A DNA stretch of 64,000 nt. Source: Methylorubrum populi. Its GTDB lineage: Bacteria; Pseudomonadota; Alphaproteobacteria; Rhizobiales; Beijerinckiaceae. Below the pieces are notes generated by a model. It did not search any database. It was not told where the DNA came from and saw only the letters and a program-made list of their open reading frames with translations. Position numbers and translations under genes: made by a program. The first letter of the stretch is position 1. Each line of letters begins with the position of its first letter. This document shows positions 31,901-38,452 of the stretch, one piece after another. The DNA lies in contig NZ_AP014809.1 in the NCBI RefSeq assembly GCF_002355515.1, forward strand, positions 1,368,001-1,432,000, read 5' to 3'.

Positions 31901-32796
31901 GTCGTGCCGCTATAGATCGCCACCGTACTGCCGGCCTCGGCCGTACCGTTCAGTGTCGGCGTGTTGTCGTTGGTCGAGGCCGAAGTCGCGGTGATCGTAG
32001 GAGCTATCGGCGCGACTGTATCGATCGTCACCCGAACCGAAGCGGAAGCTCCGCTCACGTTTCCGCTCGCATCCGTTGCGCGCGCACTGAAATTGTAGAT
32101 TCCGTCCGCCAGGGCGGACGAGGGCGTGAAAGAGTATTGGCCCGAAGAATTCGCGATGACGGTGGCGACTTGCGCCGCCCCGTTGTAAATCGCAACGGTC
32201 GATCCGGCTTCTGCCGTGCCAAACAGCGTTGGAGTATTGTCTTGTGTTGCAGTCGCGTCCGTCGTTAACGTCGGTATCGCAGGAGCATACCGGTCATTCG
32301 TGACAATGTCATCGATACGAAAGCCGAGTTGCCCCAGACTGACATCAAGAACACTGCCGTTGAAAATTCTTACCTCGGTTAAGCCGCTCCATTCTGCCGG
32401 AAAGTCGACCCGGGTTTCACCGAGAAGCCCACCTAAATCGAGGACCTGCACCAAGGTTCTCGAGACGACCGGCTCGCCGTTTCTGTACCCAACGAAATAG
32501 GTGGTTGTTGCGACTCCGACCGCAGCTCCACTGTTGATGTTCAGTCGATTTAAATCGAACTGTCCCCCGGAAACTTGTGAAATGGACAGATAGCCGGCGC
32601 CATCCAGCACACCAACGCCGATACCCGTGCCCTGGCCAGTCCGAAGCTGCGCGTCGGACAAGCCAAAGTTGGCGACGGAAAGTGTTCCAGCTGGAACGCC
32701 CGCCGAATTGTATTGAGTATAAGCATACCCATCTACGATTAAAGGGTTCCCAGCACTGTTGAGAGAGCCGCTAAACGTCTGGGTCACCGCCGCCAT
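19993..32796 (-). CDS. Giant repeat adhesin with about 40 bacterial Ig-like domains
   Basis: About 4,267 residues, probably a secreted cell-surface adhesin of the BapA/large Ig-like type. The N-terminal ~180 residues are unique (TQTFSGSLNSAGNPLIVDGY). Then come about 40 Ig-like domains of ~90 residues with the pattern TNDTTPTITGTAEAGSTV, LGTT, FSFTP and ARDAAGN. Near residue 3,850-3,960 a VCBS/cadherin-like domain appears (SGNLLANDVG, ADHGTLTVSADGSYSYQ). The last ~240 residues hold five to six repeats of the form YLxxNPDVAAxxxNPLxHYxxYGxxEGR. No Sec signal is visible and the C-terminus suggests type I secretion, but no ABC/HlyD/TolC genes adjoin. The start at 32796 suits GGAG; 32799 and 32853 are alternatives. 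The N-terminal 600 bp are lower in GC. Confidence 0.93.
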   Translation of the reverse strand: MAAVTQTFSGSLNSAGNPLIVDGYAYTQYNSAGVPAGTLSVANFGLSDAQLRTGQGTGIGVGVLDGAGYLSISQVSGGQFDLNRLNINSGAAVGVATTTYFVGYRNGEPVVSRTLVQVLDLGGLLGETRVDFPAEWSGLTEVRIFNGSVLDVSLGQLGFRIDDIVTNDRYAPAIPTLTTDATATQDNTPTLFGTAEAGSTVAIYNGAAQVATVIANSSGQYSFTPSSALADGIYNFSARATDASGNVSGASASVRVTIDTVAPIAPTITATSASTNDNTPTLNGTAEAGSTVAIYSGTTLLGTTVAGANGSFSFTPTTALADGTYSFTARATDASGNTGPASAAISLQIDATAPVAPVFTTGGGLTNDTTPTLTGRAEAGSTVTVYNGSVVLGTTVAAADGSFSFTPATALNEGSYGLTATARDALGNSSPLSAPLGVIIDSVAPGLPTIVAPAFTNNVAPAITGTAEAGSTVTIYNGTTALGTAVAGADGRYAFTPASPLAAGTYTLTATATDPAGNVSARSTATSTVIDLTAPLAPTLTAGTAATADTTPTLTGTAEAGSTVTVFNGAAVLGTAVAGANGTFSFTPTIPLTDGTYSLTAIARDPAGNLGPASAAISLQIDATPPAAPTFLSGGGLTNDSTPTLTGTAEAGSTVTILNGTTVLGTAQADANGAFTFTPTTPLAEGGFALTAVARDAVGNASPASAALSVQIDLTAPTAPVIAPLGPTNSTTPTITGSAEAGSTVTILNGTTVLGTTTALANGTFSFTPPTALVDGTASLTATARDAAGNVSSPSVPVSVTIDTGVPAAPAFNVPSPTNDPTPALTGTAEAGSTVTISSNGTVLGTTVAGADGTFSFTPANALPDGTTNLTATARDAAGNLSPVSAAVALTIDTAAPAAPALASIPLTNDSTPTLTGTAEAGSTVTILNGTTVLGTTVALGNGTFAFTPTTALADGTTSLTATARDAAGNLSGASPAATVTVDTAAPTAPVITPLGPTNSTTPTITGTAEAGSTVTILNGTTVLGTTTALANGTFSLTLTTALADGTTSLTATARDLAGNLSAPSVPLSVTVDATAPGTPVITPLGPTNDTTPTITGTTEAGSTVTISSNGTVLGTTVAGADGTFSFTPADALPDGTTNLTATARDAAGNLSPVSAAVALTIDTAAPAAPALASIPLTNDSTPTLTGTAEAGSTVTILNGTTVLGTTVTLGNGTFAFTPTTALADGTTSLTATARDAAGNLSGASPAATVTVDTAAPGAPVIAPLGPTNSTTPTITGTAEAGSTVTILNGTTVLGTTTALANGTFSLTPTTALADGTTSLTATARDLAGNVSVPSAILTVTVDRTAPGVPAIDPLGLTNDATPTITGTAEAGSTVTISGDGTVLGVVTAGPQGTFSFTPTTGLAEGVTNLTATARDAAGNLSPVSAAVALTIDTAAPAAPALASIPLTNDSTPTITGTAEAGSTVTILNGTTVLGTTVALGNGTFAFTPTTALADGTTSLTATARDAAGNLSGASPAATVTVDTTAPGAPTLAPVTDPPTDTTPTITGSAEAGSTVTIFAGTIVLGTTTALGDNTFSFTPTVPLPNGVSQITATAQDAAGNVSGLSAALEVSVINGASDFLTVDYLPPTNLATPTISGSATAGDTITISLGGTEIGTGTAGADGRFNIAVQTAIPEGPQTLTVVATDTDLPGAVATATLDVLIDLTPPGAPTLAAFVVPTNDPSAVIRGSGAEAGSTVTVTAAAGTIVIGTALADANGNFVVTPDNPLVDGTLSLQATARDVAGNVSLPSNVVELEVDLTPPEVPSVDLLRPTNDTTPTITGSSDPGSVVLISVNGVEIGSTVANGDGTFAFTPGTPLANGAISITATARDTAGNVSAASPAVTGTIDTIPPAVPLLSTVSGSIGDNTPTITGTADPGSTVTLSSNGSVLGTATADQNGQFSFTPLQALADGAAVITATAWDAAGNASAASTAITLTIDTVAPSAPAFTLASGATANNTPTITGTAEALALVVIYNGADELGTLSADANGVFSFTPATPLADGSYTLTATARDAAGNTGPASASITLGIDTDVPQAPAVDPLAPATRDNTPTITGTAEAGSTVTLLNGTTVLGTAIADQNGAFSFTPTTPLGDGTYTLTATATDAAGQVGPASQPIPFTIDTAAPAAPTLTSPGGAVADTTPDITGTGEAGTTVTLFDGATAVGTATVAQNGTFTVSPATPLTQGAHSLTVQLTDAAGNVSAATAPLSVVVDTLPPSAPVITNAGLTNDSTPTITGTAEAGTTVTLSNNGTVLGSVVTDGNGAFSFTPTQAFGEGANQVTVVARDAVGNLGPASAAVTFTVDTVAPLAPSITTAGGLTSDDTPTITGRAEAGTTVTLLNGTTVLGTAIADQNGAFSFTPTIPLGDGTYTLTATATDAAGQVGPASQPVTLTIDSTPPAAPTVTSPGGAVADTTPDITGTGEAGTTVTLFDGATAVGTATVAQNGTFTVSPATPLTQGAHSLTVQLTDAAGNVSAATAPLSVVVDTLPPSAPVITNAGLTNDSTPTITGTAEAGTTVTLSNNGTVLGSVVTDGNGAFSFTPTQAFGEGANQVTVVARDAAGNLGPASAAVTFTVDTAAPNIPNLTPVAGPINDGTPTLTGTADAGATVTLLNGTTVLGTAIADQNGAFSFTPTTPLGDGTYALTATATDAAGNASGTSVPVVLAIDTAAPAAPTLTSPGGAVADTTPDITGTGEAGTTVTLFDGATAVGTATVAQNGTFTVSPATPLTQGTHSLTVQLTDAAGNVSAATAPLSVVVDTLPPSAPVITNAGLTNDSTPTITGTAEAGTTVTLSNNGTVLGSVVTDGNGAFSFTPTQAFGEGANQVTVVARDAAGNLGPASAAVTFTVDTAAPNIPNLTPVAGPINDGTPTLTGTADAGATVTLLNGTTVLGTAIADQNGAFSFTPTTPLGDGTYTLTATATDAAGNASGTSVPVVLAIDTAAPAAPTLTSPGGAVADTTPDITGTGEPGATVTLLNGSSPIGTAVVGADGTFTVSPATPLAEGSYDLAVQLTDAAGNAGAPSAPLSIVVDTQIDAAPAVTFAVETTADGILNAREAAATAFTVTGLDASTTATATFSDGRATVTVTVGADGSYAADLDALDGPVTASLLLTDAAGNTATVSGPTVTLDTSAPVGTAVADTAGGAAVASFTYGVSFSEAVTNVSVDDFVLTGTNGATGTVTGIVGSGGAYTVTVAGVTGTGTLTLALAAESDIADAAGNRATLAAGSRDVTGIPPVLPVITGYTDDTGVPSDGLTRDTTPTLTGIGAAGATVALTAAGAAGTVTATGLVAADGTWSVALPSLAEGAYSVTASLTDAAGSPIGTSAPFALTIDTTVDGGAPATLTVDPTADGVIDAAEAAAAAFAVAGLDPGTSGSVIFTDGIRQTSVAVAADGSYTVDLSGFSGRVTSALNLSDAAGNTSTIAGGTLTLQTGRPGAPVVTGLADDTGALGDGLTGDTTPTLSGLADPGSTIRVTAGAPDGTVTVETQANAAGAWSTTLPSLADGIYAVTAVAIDAAGNVSAASDPFTFGIDASAPNAPVVTAGGGVTSDTTPAIIGTGEPGATVTLLNGSSPIGTAVVDADGTFTVSPTTPLASGSYDLAVQLTDAAGNAGAPSAAIGVVIDTGVPNAPTLAPLDPTNDTTPTITGTAEAGTTVTISNGTNVLGSVVVGPDGSFSFTPTAPLPEGTATLTATAQDAAGNVSAPSATALVTIDTTAPAAPTVTPFPGTTTDTTPTVTGTGEPGSTVTLLEGTTPLGTAIVRPDGTFAVTPTDPFAAGPHNVSVQLTDAAGNISTASDAIEVIVVEGPSDGGGEPGGGTPPLLVGDVNQTLTHAPAVSGNLLANDVGAALRVTAVQFADGRQVAVPGSGTVEVVADHGTLTVSADGSYSYQAIGANNLDYNARAAEHFTYTVTDAAGALAQSSLDISLGGQKPQASADFAFAFTEARVALVGEALTLVGPDGVTRDISGIDTLRFTDGEIQNNDGHHVVDDVFYYANNLDVWRAQVDADTHYETYGWKEGRDPNAYFHTREYLAENPDVAAADINPLEHYVTYGEREGRSPSPNFSAEAYLHRNSDVAAQGINALAHYLTYGQEEGRSVFAGESEGPGRLIGDFDADFYLARYADVAAAVPTGRDAGSFAFEHYLKYGASELRNPNAVFDTAYYLEQNPGVAASGTNPLLHYQEFGWREGANPSASFDTNGYLASHPEVVAAGIDPLGHYLQTGSSIGHTLV
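23640..26530 (-). repeat. Higher-order repeat block A in the adhesin gene, 816-bp period
   Basis: The same sequence block (GGCCCCGCCGGGG and what follows) occurs at 23821, 24637, 25453 and 26269, each exactly 816 bp apart. Each unit is 272 codons, or three Ig-like domains. Long stretches between the anchors are identical or nearly so. Boundaries are approximate. Confidence 0.9.
28200..30660 (-). repeat. Higher-order repeat block B in the adhesin gene, 810-bp period
   Basis: The block GAGGGCCGGCGCGGCCGGTG occurs at 28471, 29281 and 30091, exactly 810 bp apart. Each unit is 270 codons, or three 90-residue Ig-like domains. The neighbouring domains repeat with the same spacing. Boundaries are approximate. 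Confidence 0.9.
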
Positions 32797-33371
32797 CATC
32801 AACTCCAAGCACTCTGTGCTTTTTGTCGAAGATCCGAAAATCAACGACTCCAAGCGTAATTCGTCGATCAGAGCGAGATTTGCTCGGCATTAGAATGATG
32901 AAATCCGAGCAATCCCAGCCGCAAACATGCGGTTTAATCTGGGTGATGGAAGCTATAATTCTGAAAATAATTTTTTACTCTGCACTAGTATACGCTGCTT
33001 CAATGTGTCGTAGCTCAAATATGGAAAGTCTATTCTTTGAAAATATTATTTTCATTATGTGAGACGCTGACGCATACGGCACAATCAAATGCTTCAATTG
33101 GGGGCGGATCGTGAGCCGGAGGCTGTATTCGTGGGCGACGTCTCGGAGACCCCGCGCGAACCGCCCAAGCACGACTTCGGCATGTTGATGGAACGAGGTG
33201 GCTTCGCGGAGGAACCGCGCGGTAGGTTGATCCGGAGCGAAGGGTGGCGATGGCAGCAGACCGTGACTGGCTTGCAGAGCTGTCCCGGTGGCTCCAGCCG
33301 TCCCTGACGGCTCGATCTCATCCGGCCTGTGGCCCGATTGTCCGCTCCCCGTCGCCGGCCTGATGGGGCCG
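32797..33371. other. Upstream region of the adhesin gene
   Basis: The first ~280 bases are AT-rich and should hold the adhesin promoter. From 33070 the GC rises. No gene was recognised; a minus-strand 65-codon frame at 33172-32975 has no family features. Confidence 0.4.
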
Positions 33372-33600
33372 GGTGAGGCACGAGCCTGGGGTCGAGCCGC
33401 ACATCCCCGTCTTCGACCAGTCCGCGCAGCGACGGCACCTTCAGCCGATCCGCGTTCACCTCCGCCCCTGCAGCCGATGCCTGCACCCGCCCGGCTGGCA
33501 ACCCATCGCGGCCACGCCGGAAAGTCGACCGGACACCGCTCCCGCTCGTCGACGACGACGGCATGATGCGCGACCGGGCCAGCAAGCCGCCGGTGGTTGT
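33372..33600 (+). pseudogene. Fragment of an IS1182-family transposase
   Basis: The frame RHEPGVEPHIPVFDQSAQR continues after a frame shift as DGTFSRSAFTSAP and ADACTRPAGN, matching the middle of IS1182-type transposases (xIEPHVPVFDKSxRxDGTFSRxxFxYDP, then YxCPAGK). Both ends are missing. Another IS1182-type relic lies at 47240-47680. Confidence 0.65.
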
Positions 33601-33841
33601 CTCGAACTCCCGAATGCGTTCGCGGCCGGGTCGCCGATCAGTCCCTACGCGGTCGCGTTAGTTCAACGTTCGTGCAGGGACACTCACTCGCAGGCTGTTC
33701 CTCAAGGCAGGCCACCTCGGCAGGGGCGGATCGAACGTGTCGCTTCCCAATCCCGGGGGCTCATCCCTGTCTCGACAGGTCGTTGTCAGGTTGGCTCCGT
33801 AGGCTCTGACCGGAAGCCGATGCGAGTGGGCCGAGTGGACG

Positions 33842-35911
33842 ATGACGATCTTAATCGGAGTCCTTCTGGGTCTGGGCCGGTCTCCGGAGATGGCCGGCGA
33901 TCGCCGGGATGCGGGGCCAGCCTTCGATCCGAGCGGCGATCATGCGCAGAGATCCGTCGCGGATCGGGCCGGCGCCGCGGCAGCGCCGACCGGGCCTCCC
34001 AGGGTTCCACCCGAGGCGTCGAAGAATGGAAACGACCGGGGGGCGTTCGTCGATCTCGGGCTGGAGGCACGGATCGGCTCCGTCATCGGGGTCGGCCTGC
34101 GGCTCCAGCTCGGGCAGCGAAACGAGACCGGTCCCGAGGGTGTCGGCGCCCGTCCCGAGCCACTCCTGATGGGTCTGAGTGGAGCACCGGCTCCGAGGCG
34201 GTCGCACGCGGAACGCCGTGCTCCTGAAGCCGCGGAAGGGCTGCGGGCTGCCGAGATCGTGGGCGCACACCGTGCAGCACCCGCCGGACGCGGTGGCCTG
34301 CAGCTTGCCGGTCCCCTTGCGCGGCCGGATCGCCCCCGCACGGCGCACATCCCGGGGCAGGAGCCGGTTGCCCCTCGCCTCGCGGACGAGCAGCGGCAGA
34401 ACGGTGGTGAGAGGTCTGCGGGTCGGCAAGCTCCCGTGGCAGCCGGAAGCGGGATCGATGCGCCGGTTCAATCCGGAGTAGCCGGCGTGGTCGCCGCGGG
34501 CCAAGCGGGGGCCGGGCCGCCCCGAGGTGGCGAGAAGACGCGTATCGCACCGCTCACCCAGGAAGCACCGGGAACAGGAGAACCGGCAGGCGGCATCGAG
34601 ACGGATGGGGCAATCCCGTCACGCCCCGTGCTACCCGGCCGGCCTGTCGATCCGGGGCGCACCACCGGCGCCTTGCCGGTCCTCGACGATGCGCGCGCAA
34701 CCCTTGCACTGACTCTCGCGCCGCGCCTTGCACCGAGGCGGACACCCGGTGGAGGACCAACTCTCGAACCGATCCGTGATGCGATTACACGCGCCGCGGC
34801 CGACGCATCGGGGAGGGACGACACCGCGCGGGCGACCGGAGCGCGTCCCGATATCGCTCCGGTCCAAACCGCCAGCGGCGCGCGCGTCCTCGACGCGGCA
34901 TGGAGGACCACCCCGCGGCCCTTCACCGAGACCGCCGTGGCGGGGGAGAGGCCTGCGCCGCCCACCGTCACCTCGGCCGTCGCAATGGTGGGTGTCGCCT
35001 CGGCCAATGCCGGGCCACCGCCGGATTCCGTCCGGGTGCCTGCGCTGACTCCAGCGACCATCCAGGCAATCCCACCGCTCGCGACACGGCCTCCGGCACC
35101 TGCGCCCGGCACCGCAGCGGATGCGGTCCGTTCGGAGGCGCTCCGGCCGCCGGCAGTGCCGAATGAATCGGGCGCGGCACAGGTGGCTGCCCAGGCCGAC
35201 TCGAACCCGACGAAGATGGCCGACTCGCCCCCCGGCCGCCACGAGACCGTGTCGGAGACGGAACGGCAACCGTCGCGCGACGGTGCCGGTCTCGCCGCCC
35301 CGACTCCGTTCGGACAAGAGCGCGTGCCCGATCTCCGGTCAGCTGCTCAGATCGAGCCGCGCACGATCGTCGCGGCGCAATCGCGGAGCGACACGGCCGT
35401 GGCATCCGCAGCGGTTGCGACCCACCAGATGTCCGCGGCCGTGCCTGCTCCGATGCCTGCGGCTCCGGCCGGCCAGGGGGGCGCGCCGAGCGCCGGCATC
35501 GGTGTGGCGGACGTCTCCCGGCCTCCGGCCGGCCTCTCGGAGCAGCGATCGGCCGGGCCCAATGCGGGGTCGGTCGGCCCGGCCGCGGGTGATTTTTTCG
35601 GCGCATCGGGAAGCGGGGTGACGCCAGCCGGCGCGTCCGGCCTCGGCGCCGCGCCGCTGCCCCTCTACAATCCATTTCTGGCCCGTCGGACGGAGCGCCG
35701 CCCGCCGTCCCGCACCTCTGGAGCGCCACAACGCGGCAACGGCCTGTGGGCGATCCTGCGCGTCCTCCGCTGGCGTCGGAACCGCCGCGGCGGAGCCCCG
35801 CTCGAGACGGATCTCCCGGAGGAGACGGCGCCGAGCGAACGGGCGTGGCTGGCCACGCTCATCGCGCGCAGGCGGCGGTTGGGTATCGGCGTGGAAAAAG
35901 GACCCGGCTGA
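33842..35911 (+). CDS. Pro/Ala-rich protein, unknown; start and reality of first third uncertain
   Basis: The open frame is 689 codons long. From about residue 200 (34440) onward it reads as a coherent low-complexity Ala/Pro/Gly-rich protein with acceptable codon use. It ends in a basic segment (WAILRVLRWRRNRRGG) and a short tail just before the IS21 left end. The first ~200 codons look less convincing; a minus-strand frame overlaps there. I recognise no domain. TonB-like spacers and FliK-like proteins have similar composition, but no supporting motif is present. The stop at 35911 lies 6 bp before IS21, so the natural end may have been altered by the insertion. Confidence 0.35.
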   Translation: MTILIGVLLGLGRSPEMAGDRRDAGPAFDPSGDHAQRSVADRAGAAAAPTGPPRVPPEASKNGNDRGAFVDLGLEARIGSVIGVGLRLQLGQRNETGPEGVGARPEPLLMGLSGAPAPRRSHAERRAPEAAEGLRAAEIVGAHRAAPAGRGGLQLAGPLARPDRPRTAHIPGQEPVAPRLADEQRQNGGERSAGRQAPVAAGSGIDAPVQSGVAGVVAAGQAGAGPPRGGEKTRIAPLTQEAPGTGEPAGGIETDGAIPSRPVLPGRPVDPGRTTGALPVLDDARATLALTLAPRLAPRRTPGGGPTLEPIRDAITRAAADASGRDDTARATGARPDIAPVQTASGARVLDAAWRTTPRPFTETAVAGERPAPPTVTSAVAMVGVASANAGPPPDSVRVPALTPATIQAIPPLATRPPAPAPGTAADAVRSEALRPPAVPNESGAAQVAAQADSNPTKMADSPPGRHETVSETERQPSRDGAGLAAPTPFGQERVPDLRSAAQIEPRTIVAAQSRSDTAVASAAVATHQMSAAVPAPMPAAPAGQGGAPSAGIGVADVSRPPAGLSEQRSAGPNAGSVGPAAGDFFGASGSGVTPAGASGLGAAPLPLYNPFLARRTERRPPSRTSGAPQRGNGLWAILRVLRWRRNRRGGAPLETDLPEETAPSERAWLATLIARRRRLGIGVEKGPG

Positions 35912-35997
35912 GGGGCTGATCGGCGCCCAATAGGGACCCACCCCGCCCCCGTGCATCTCTTGCTCCCTACCGCTCACGGTCAGGGAGCCAGCCGGGG

Positions 35998-37503
35998 ATG
36001 TTGATCGTGGAGACCATCGCCAAGATCCGACGCTTGTTTCGTGAGCACCGGAGCATCCGGGAGATCTCGCGCGAGCTGCGCCTATCCCGCAAAGTCGTGC
36101 GCAAGGCGCTGCGCTCGGACAAGACCGCCTTCGCCTACAAGCGCCAGCACCAGCCCCGGCCGCAACTCGACGGACACATCGCGCGCCTCGACGTCCTGCT
36201 GGCCGAGGAGTTGATCAAGCCCAAACGCGAGCGCCTCAGCCTCACGCGCCTGTTTGAGGGGCTACGGGCGGAGGGCTATGCCGGCGGCTACGACGCGGTG
36301 CGCCGCTACGCGCAACGCTGGTTTGCGGAGCATGTCGCCACCGCCGCTGGTGTGTTCGTGCCGCTCGCCTTCGCGCCGGGTGAGGCCTACCAGTTCGACT
36401 GGAGCCACGAGACCATCCGACTTGCCGGCATCACCACGCAGGTCAAAGTCGCCCATATCCGGCTCTGCCACAGCCGGCTCTTCCTGCTGCGAGCCTACCC
36501 GCGTGAGACGCAGGAGATGGTCTTCGACGCCCATGAGCACGCCTTCCGGTTCTTCGGCGGCTCCTGCAGGCGCGGCATCTACGACAACATGCGCACCGCC
36601 GTCTCGGCAATCTTCGTGGGTCGCCAGCGCACCTTCAACCGCCGCTTCCTTCAGCTCTGCTCGCATCACCTGACCGAGCCCACCGCCTGCAACCCCAGCG
36701 CGGGCTGGGAGAAGGGACAGGTCGAGAACCAGGTGCGCACCGCCCGCAACCGCTTCTTCAAGCCGGTCCTGCGTTTCGAGACGCTGGTCGACCTCAACCA
36801 CTGGCTCGAGCAGCAGTGCCGGCTCTGGGCTTCCACCGCGGTCCATCCGGTTCAACGCGACCGCACCGTCCAAGCGGTCTTCGAGACCGAGGACCAGCCG
36901 GCGCTGATCCCCTACCGCGGCGCGTTCGACGGCTTCCACGAGGTCGAGGTGGTCACCTCCAAGACCTGCCTCGTGCGCTACGACTCCAACCGCTACTCGG
37001 TGGCCGCCCGCGCCGCCGGGCGACACGTGCAGCTGCGTGCCTATGCCGACCGGATCGCCATCTTCCTCACCGGCCAGATCGTGGCCGAGCATGCGCGTTG
37101 CTTCGGCCGCTACCAGACCGTCTACGATCCCTGGCACTACCTGCCCGTGCTGGCCCGCAAGCCCGGAGCGTTGCGCAACGGCGAGCCCTTCCGTGAGTGG
37201 GACCTGCCCGGCGGCTTGGCTCAGATCCGCGAGCGGTTGCGTGCACATGCCGATGGCGATCGGCAGTTCGTCGCGATCCTCTCGGCCGTGCCCGAGGCAG
37301 GCCTGGGGGCGGTCGAGGCTGCATGCACCGCCGCCTTGGCCGCGCGTCTGTTCAGCGCCGATGCGGTGCTCAACCTGCTCGCGCGCAGCCGCGAGAGCGT
37401 CCCCCCTGCGCCGGTGCCAACACCCGCCAGCTTGACGCTTGGGGTCGAGCCTGCGGCGGATTGCGCGCGCTACGACGGCCTGCGCGCTCTGGAGGCGATC
37501 TGA
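35998..37503 (+). CDS. istA: IS21-family transposase IstA
   Basis: 501 residues. An N-terminal helix-turn-helix ([22 protein letters not shown]) is followed by the DDE integrase core: first aspartate in YQFDWSHE, second in IYDNMRTAV and the glutamate in [11 protein letters not shown]. The C-terminal part is the usual IstA domain ([19 protein letters not shown]). It works with IstB for insertion. Intact. Confidence 0.95.
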   Translation: MLIVETIAKIRRLFREHRSIREISRELRLSRKVVRKALRSDKTAFAYKRQHQPRPQLDGHIARLDVLLAEELIKPKRERLSLTRLFEGLRAEGYAGGYDAVRRYAQRWFAEHVATAAGVFVPLAFAPGEAYQFDWSHETIRLAGITTQVKVAHIRLCHSRLFLLRAYPRETQEMVFDAHEHAFRFFGGSCRRGIYDNMRTAVSAIFVGRQRTFNRRFLQLCSHHLTEPTACNPSAGWEKGQVENQVRTARNRFFKPVLRFETLVDLNHWLEQQCRLWASTAVHPVQRDRTVQAVFETEDQPALIPYRGAFDGFHEVEVVTSKTCLVRYDSNRYSVAARAAGRHVQLRAYADRIAIFLTGQIVAEHARCFGRYQTVYDPWHYLPVLARKPGALRNGEPFREWDLPGGLAQIRERLRAHADGDRQFVAILSAVPEAGLGAVEAACTAALAARLFSADAVLNLLARSRESVPPAPVPTPASLTLGVEPAADCARYDGLRALEAI

Positions 37504-38234
37504 TGGAGCGACACACCGTCGTCGACCTGATGGTCAAGCTCAAGCTGCGCGGCATGCGCGCCGCCTACGACGAGATCATCACGCAAGCTGGCAAGCGCGG
37601 ACATGCGCCAGAGCGGGTCGTGGGGGATTTGCTGGCCGCGCAACTGGCTGACGTGGAGAGTCGGGCCACGGCCTACCGCATGGGCAACGCGAAGTTCCCG
37701 GTCCTGAAGACGCTGGCCGAGTTTGACCTGACCGCCTCGCCGGTGAACGCGGCGATGGTGCGCGACCTGCACCAGGGCAACTTCCTGACTGACAGCCGCA
37801 ACGCGGTGCTGATCGGCGGCACGGGCTCGGGTAAGACGCATCTGGCCATCGCGATCGGGGCGAACTGTGTGCGGGAGCGGGAGGCGCGGGTGCGCTTCTT
37901 CAACACGGTCGATCTGGTCAACCAGCTTGAGGCAGAGGCGCGGGCAGGCAAGGCCGGCCGGCTGGCCTCACAGCTGGCACGGATGGACCTCGTGATCCTG
38001 GACGAACTCGGCTACCTACCGTTCCCGCGCGCTGGCGGGCAGATGCTGTTCCATCTGGTCAGCCGGCTCTACGAGCGAACCTCGATGATCGTGACGACGA
38101 ACCTGCCGTTTGGCGAGTGGCCGAGCGTGTTCGGGGACGCGAAGATGACAACGGCGCTACTCGACCGGCTCACGCACCACTGCGATATCCTGGAAACGGG
38201 CAATGCCAGCTGGCGGCTGAAGACGCGCAGCTGA
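37503..38234 (+). CDS. istB: IS21-family helper ATPase IstB
   Basis: 243 residues of the DnaC/IstB AAA+ group. Walker A is GGTGSGKTH, Walker B is [12 protein letters not shown], and a sensor-1 asparagine appears in [12 protein letters not shown]. The start ATG overlaps the istA stop by one base (TGATG), giving coupled translation. It assists target selection by IstA. Confidence 0.95.
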   Translation: MERHTVVDLMVKLKLRGMRAAYDEIITQAGKRGHAPERVVGDLLAAQLADVESRATAYRMGNAKFPVLKTLAEFDLTASPVNAAMVRDLHQGNFLTDSRNAVLIGGTGSGKTHLAIAIGANCVREREARVRFFNTVDLVNQLEAEARAGKAGRLASQLARMDLVILDELGYLPFPRAGGQMLFHLVSRLYERTSMIVTTNLPFGEWPSVFGDAKMTTALLDRLTHHCDILETGNASWRLKTRS

Positions 38235-38452
38235 GTGCCGATTGTCTCAAAGAGCCGAGGCCCGATCCGCCGTCAGGCTGGAGACGAGGCCGATGCCGCT
38301 CCGCTGACCCGACCGGCTGCGCGGCATCGGCCTCTGCGTCGGCGCTCATACGCGGCGGGTGGGTCCCTTTTGGACGCCGATCCTGGGTCCCTATTGGACG
38401 CCGATTGACAGCGGTCGCACCGCGACGCGTGACGCCTCGCTAGGAGGCGGTG

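Larger units (their letters stand above)
35917..38410 (+). mobile_element. IS21-family insertion sequence, apparently complete
   Basis: Contains istA and istB with the usual 1-nt overlap. Terminal inverted repeats are TGATCGGCGCCCAATAGGG (from 35917) and, reading inward from the right, TGTCAATCGGCGTCCAATAG (from 38410). An additional internal copy of the GGGTCCCTTTTGGACGCCGAT repeat lies near 38360-38382, as is common in IS21. No clear target-site duplication was found. Confidence 0.88.

Noticed and set aside
19978..32268. Very long plus-strand frames opposite the adhesin gene (836, 837, 1,018 and 1,599 codons)
   Set aside because: They are antisense to a strongly patterned repeat protein. 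Their own translations are low-complexity Arg/Gly/Ala or Val/Pro repeats produced by high GC and the period of the gene; no domains or start signals.
33851..34504. 217-codon minus-strand frame opposite the Pro/Ala-rich ORF
   Set aside because: No domain or start signal. It does weaken confidence in the first third of the plus-strand ORF, which I noted there.
35917..38410. Target-site duplication of the IS21 element
   Set aside because: The flanks (AGGGGC left, GCGGTC right) do not form a convincing direct repeat.
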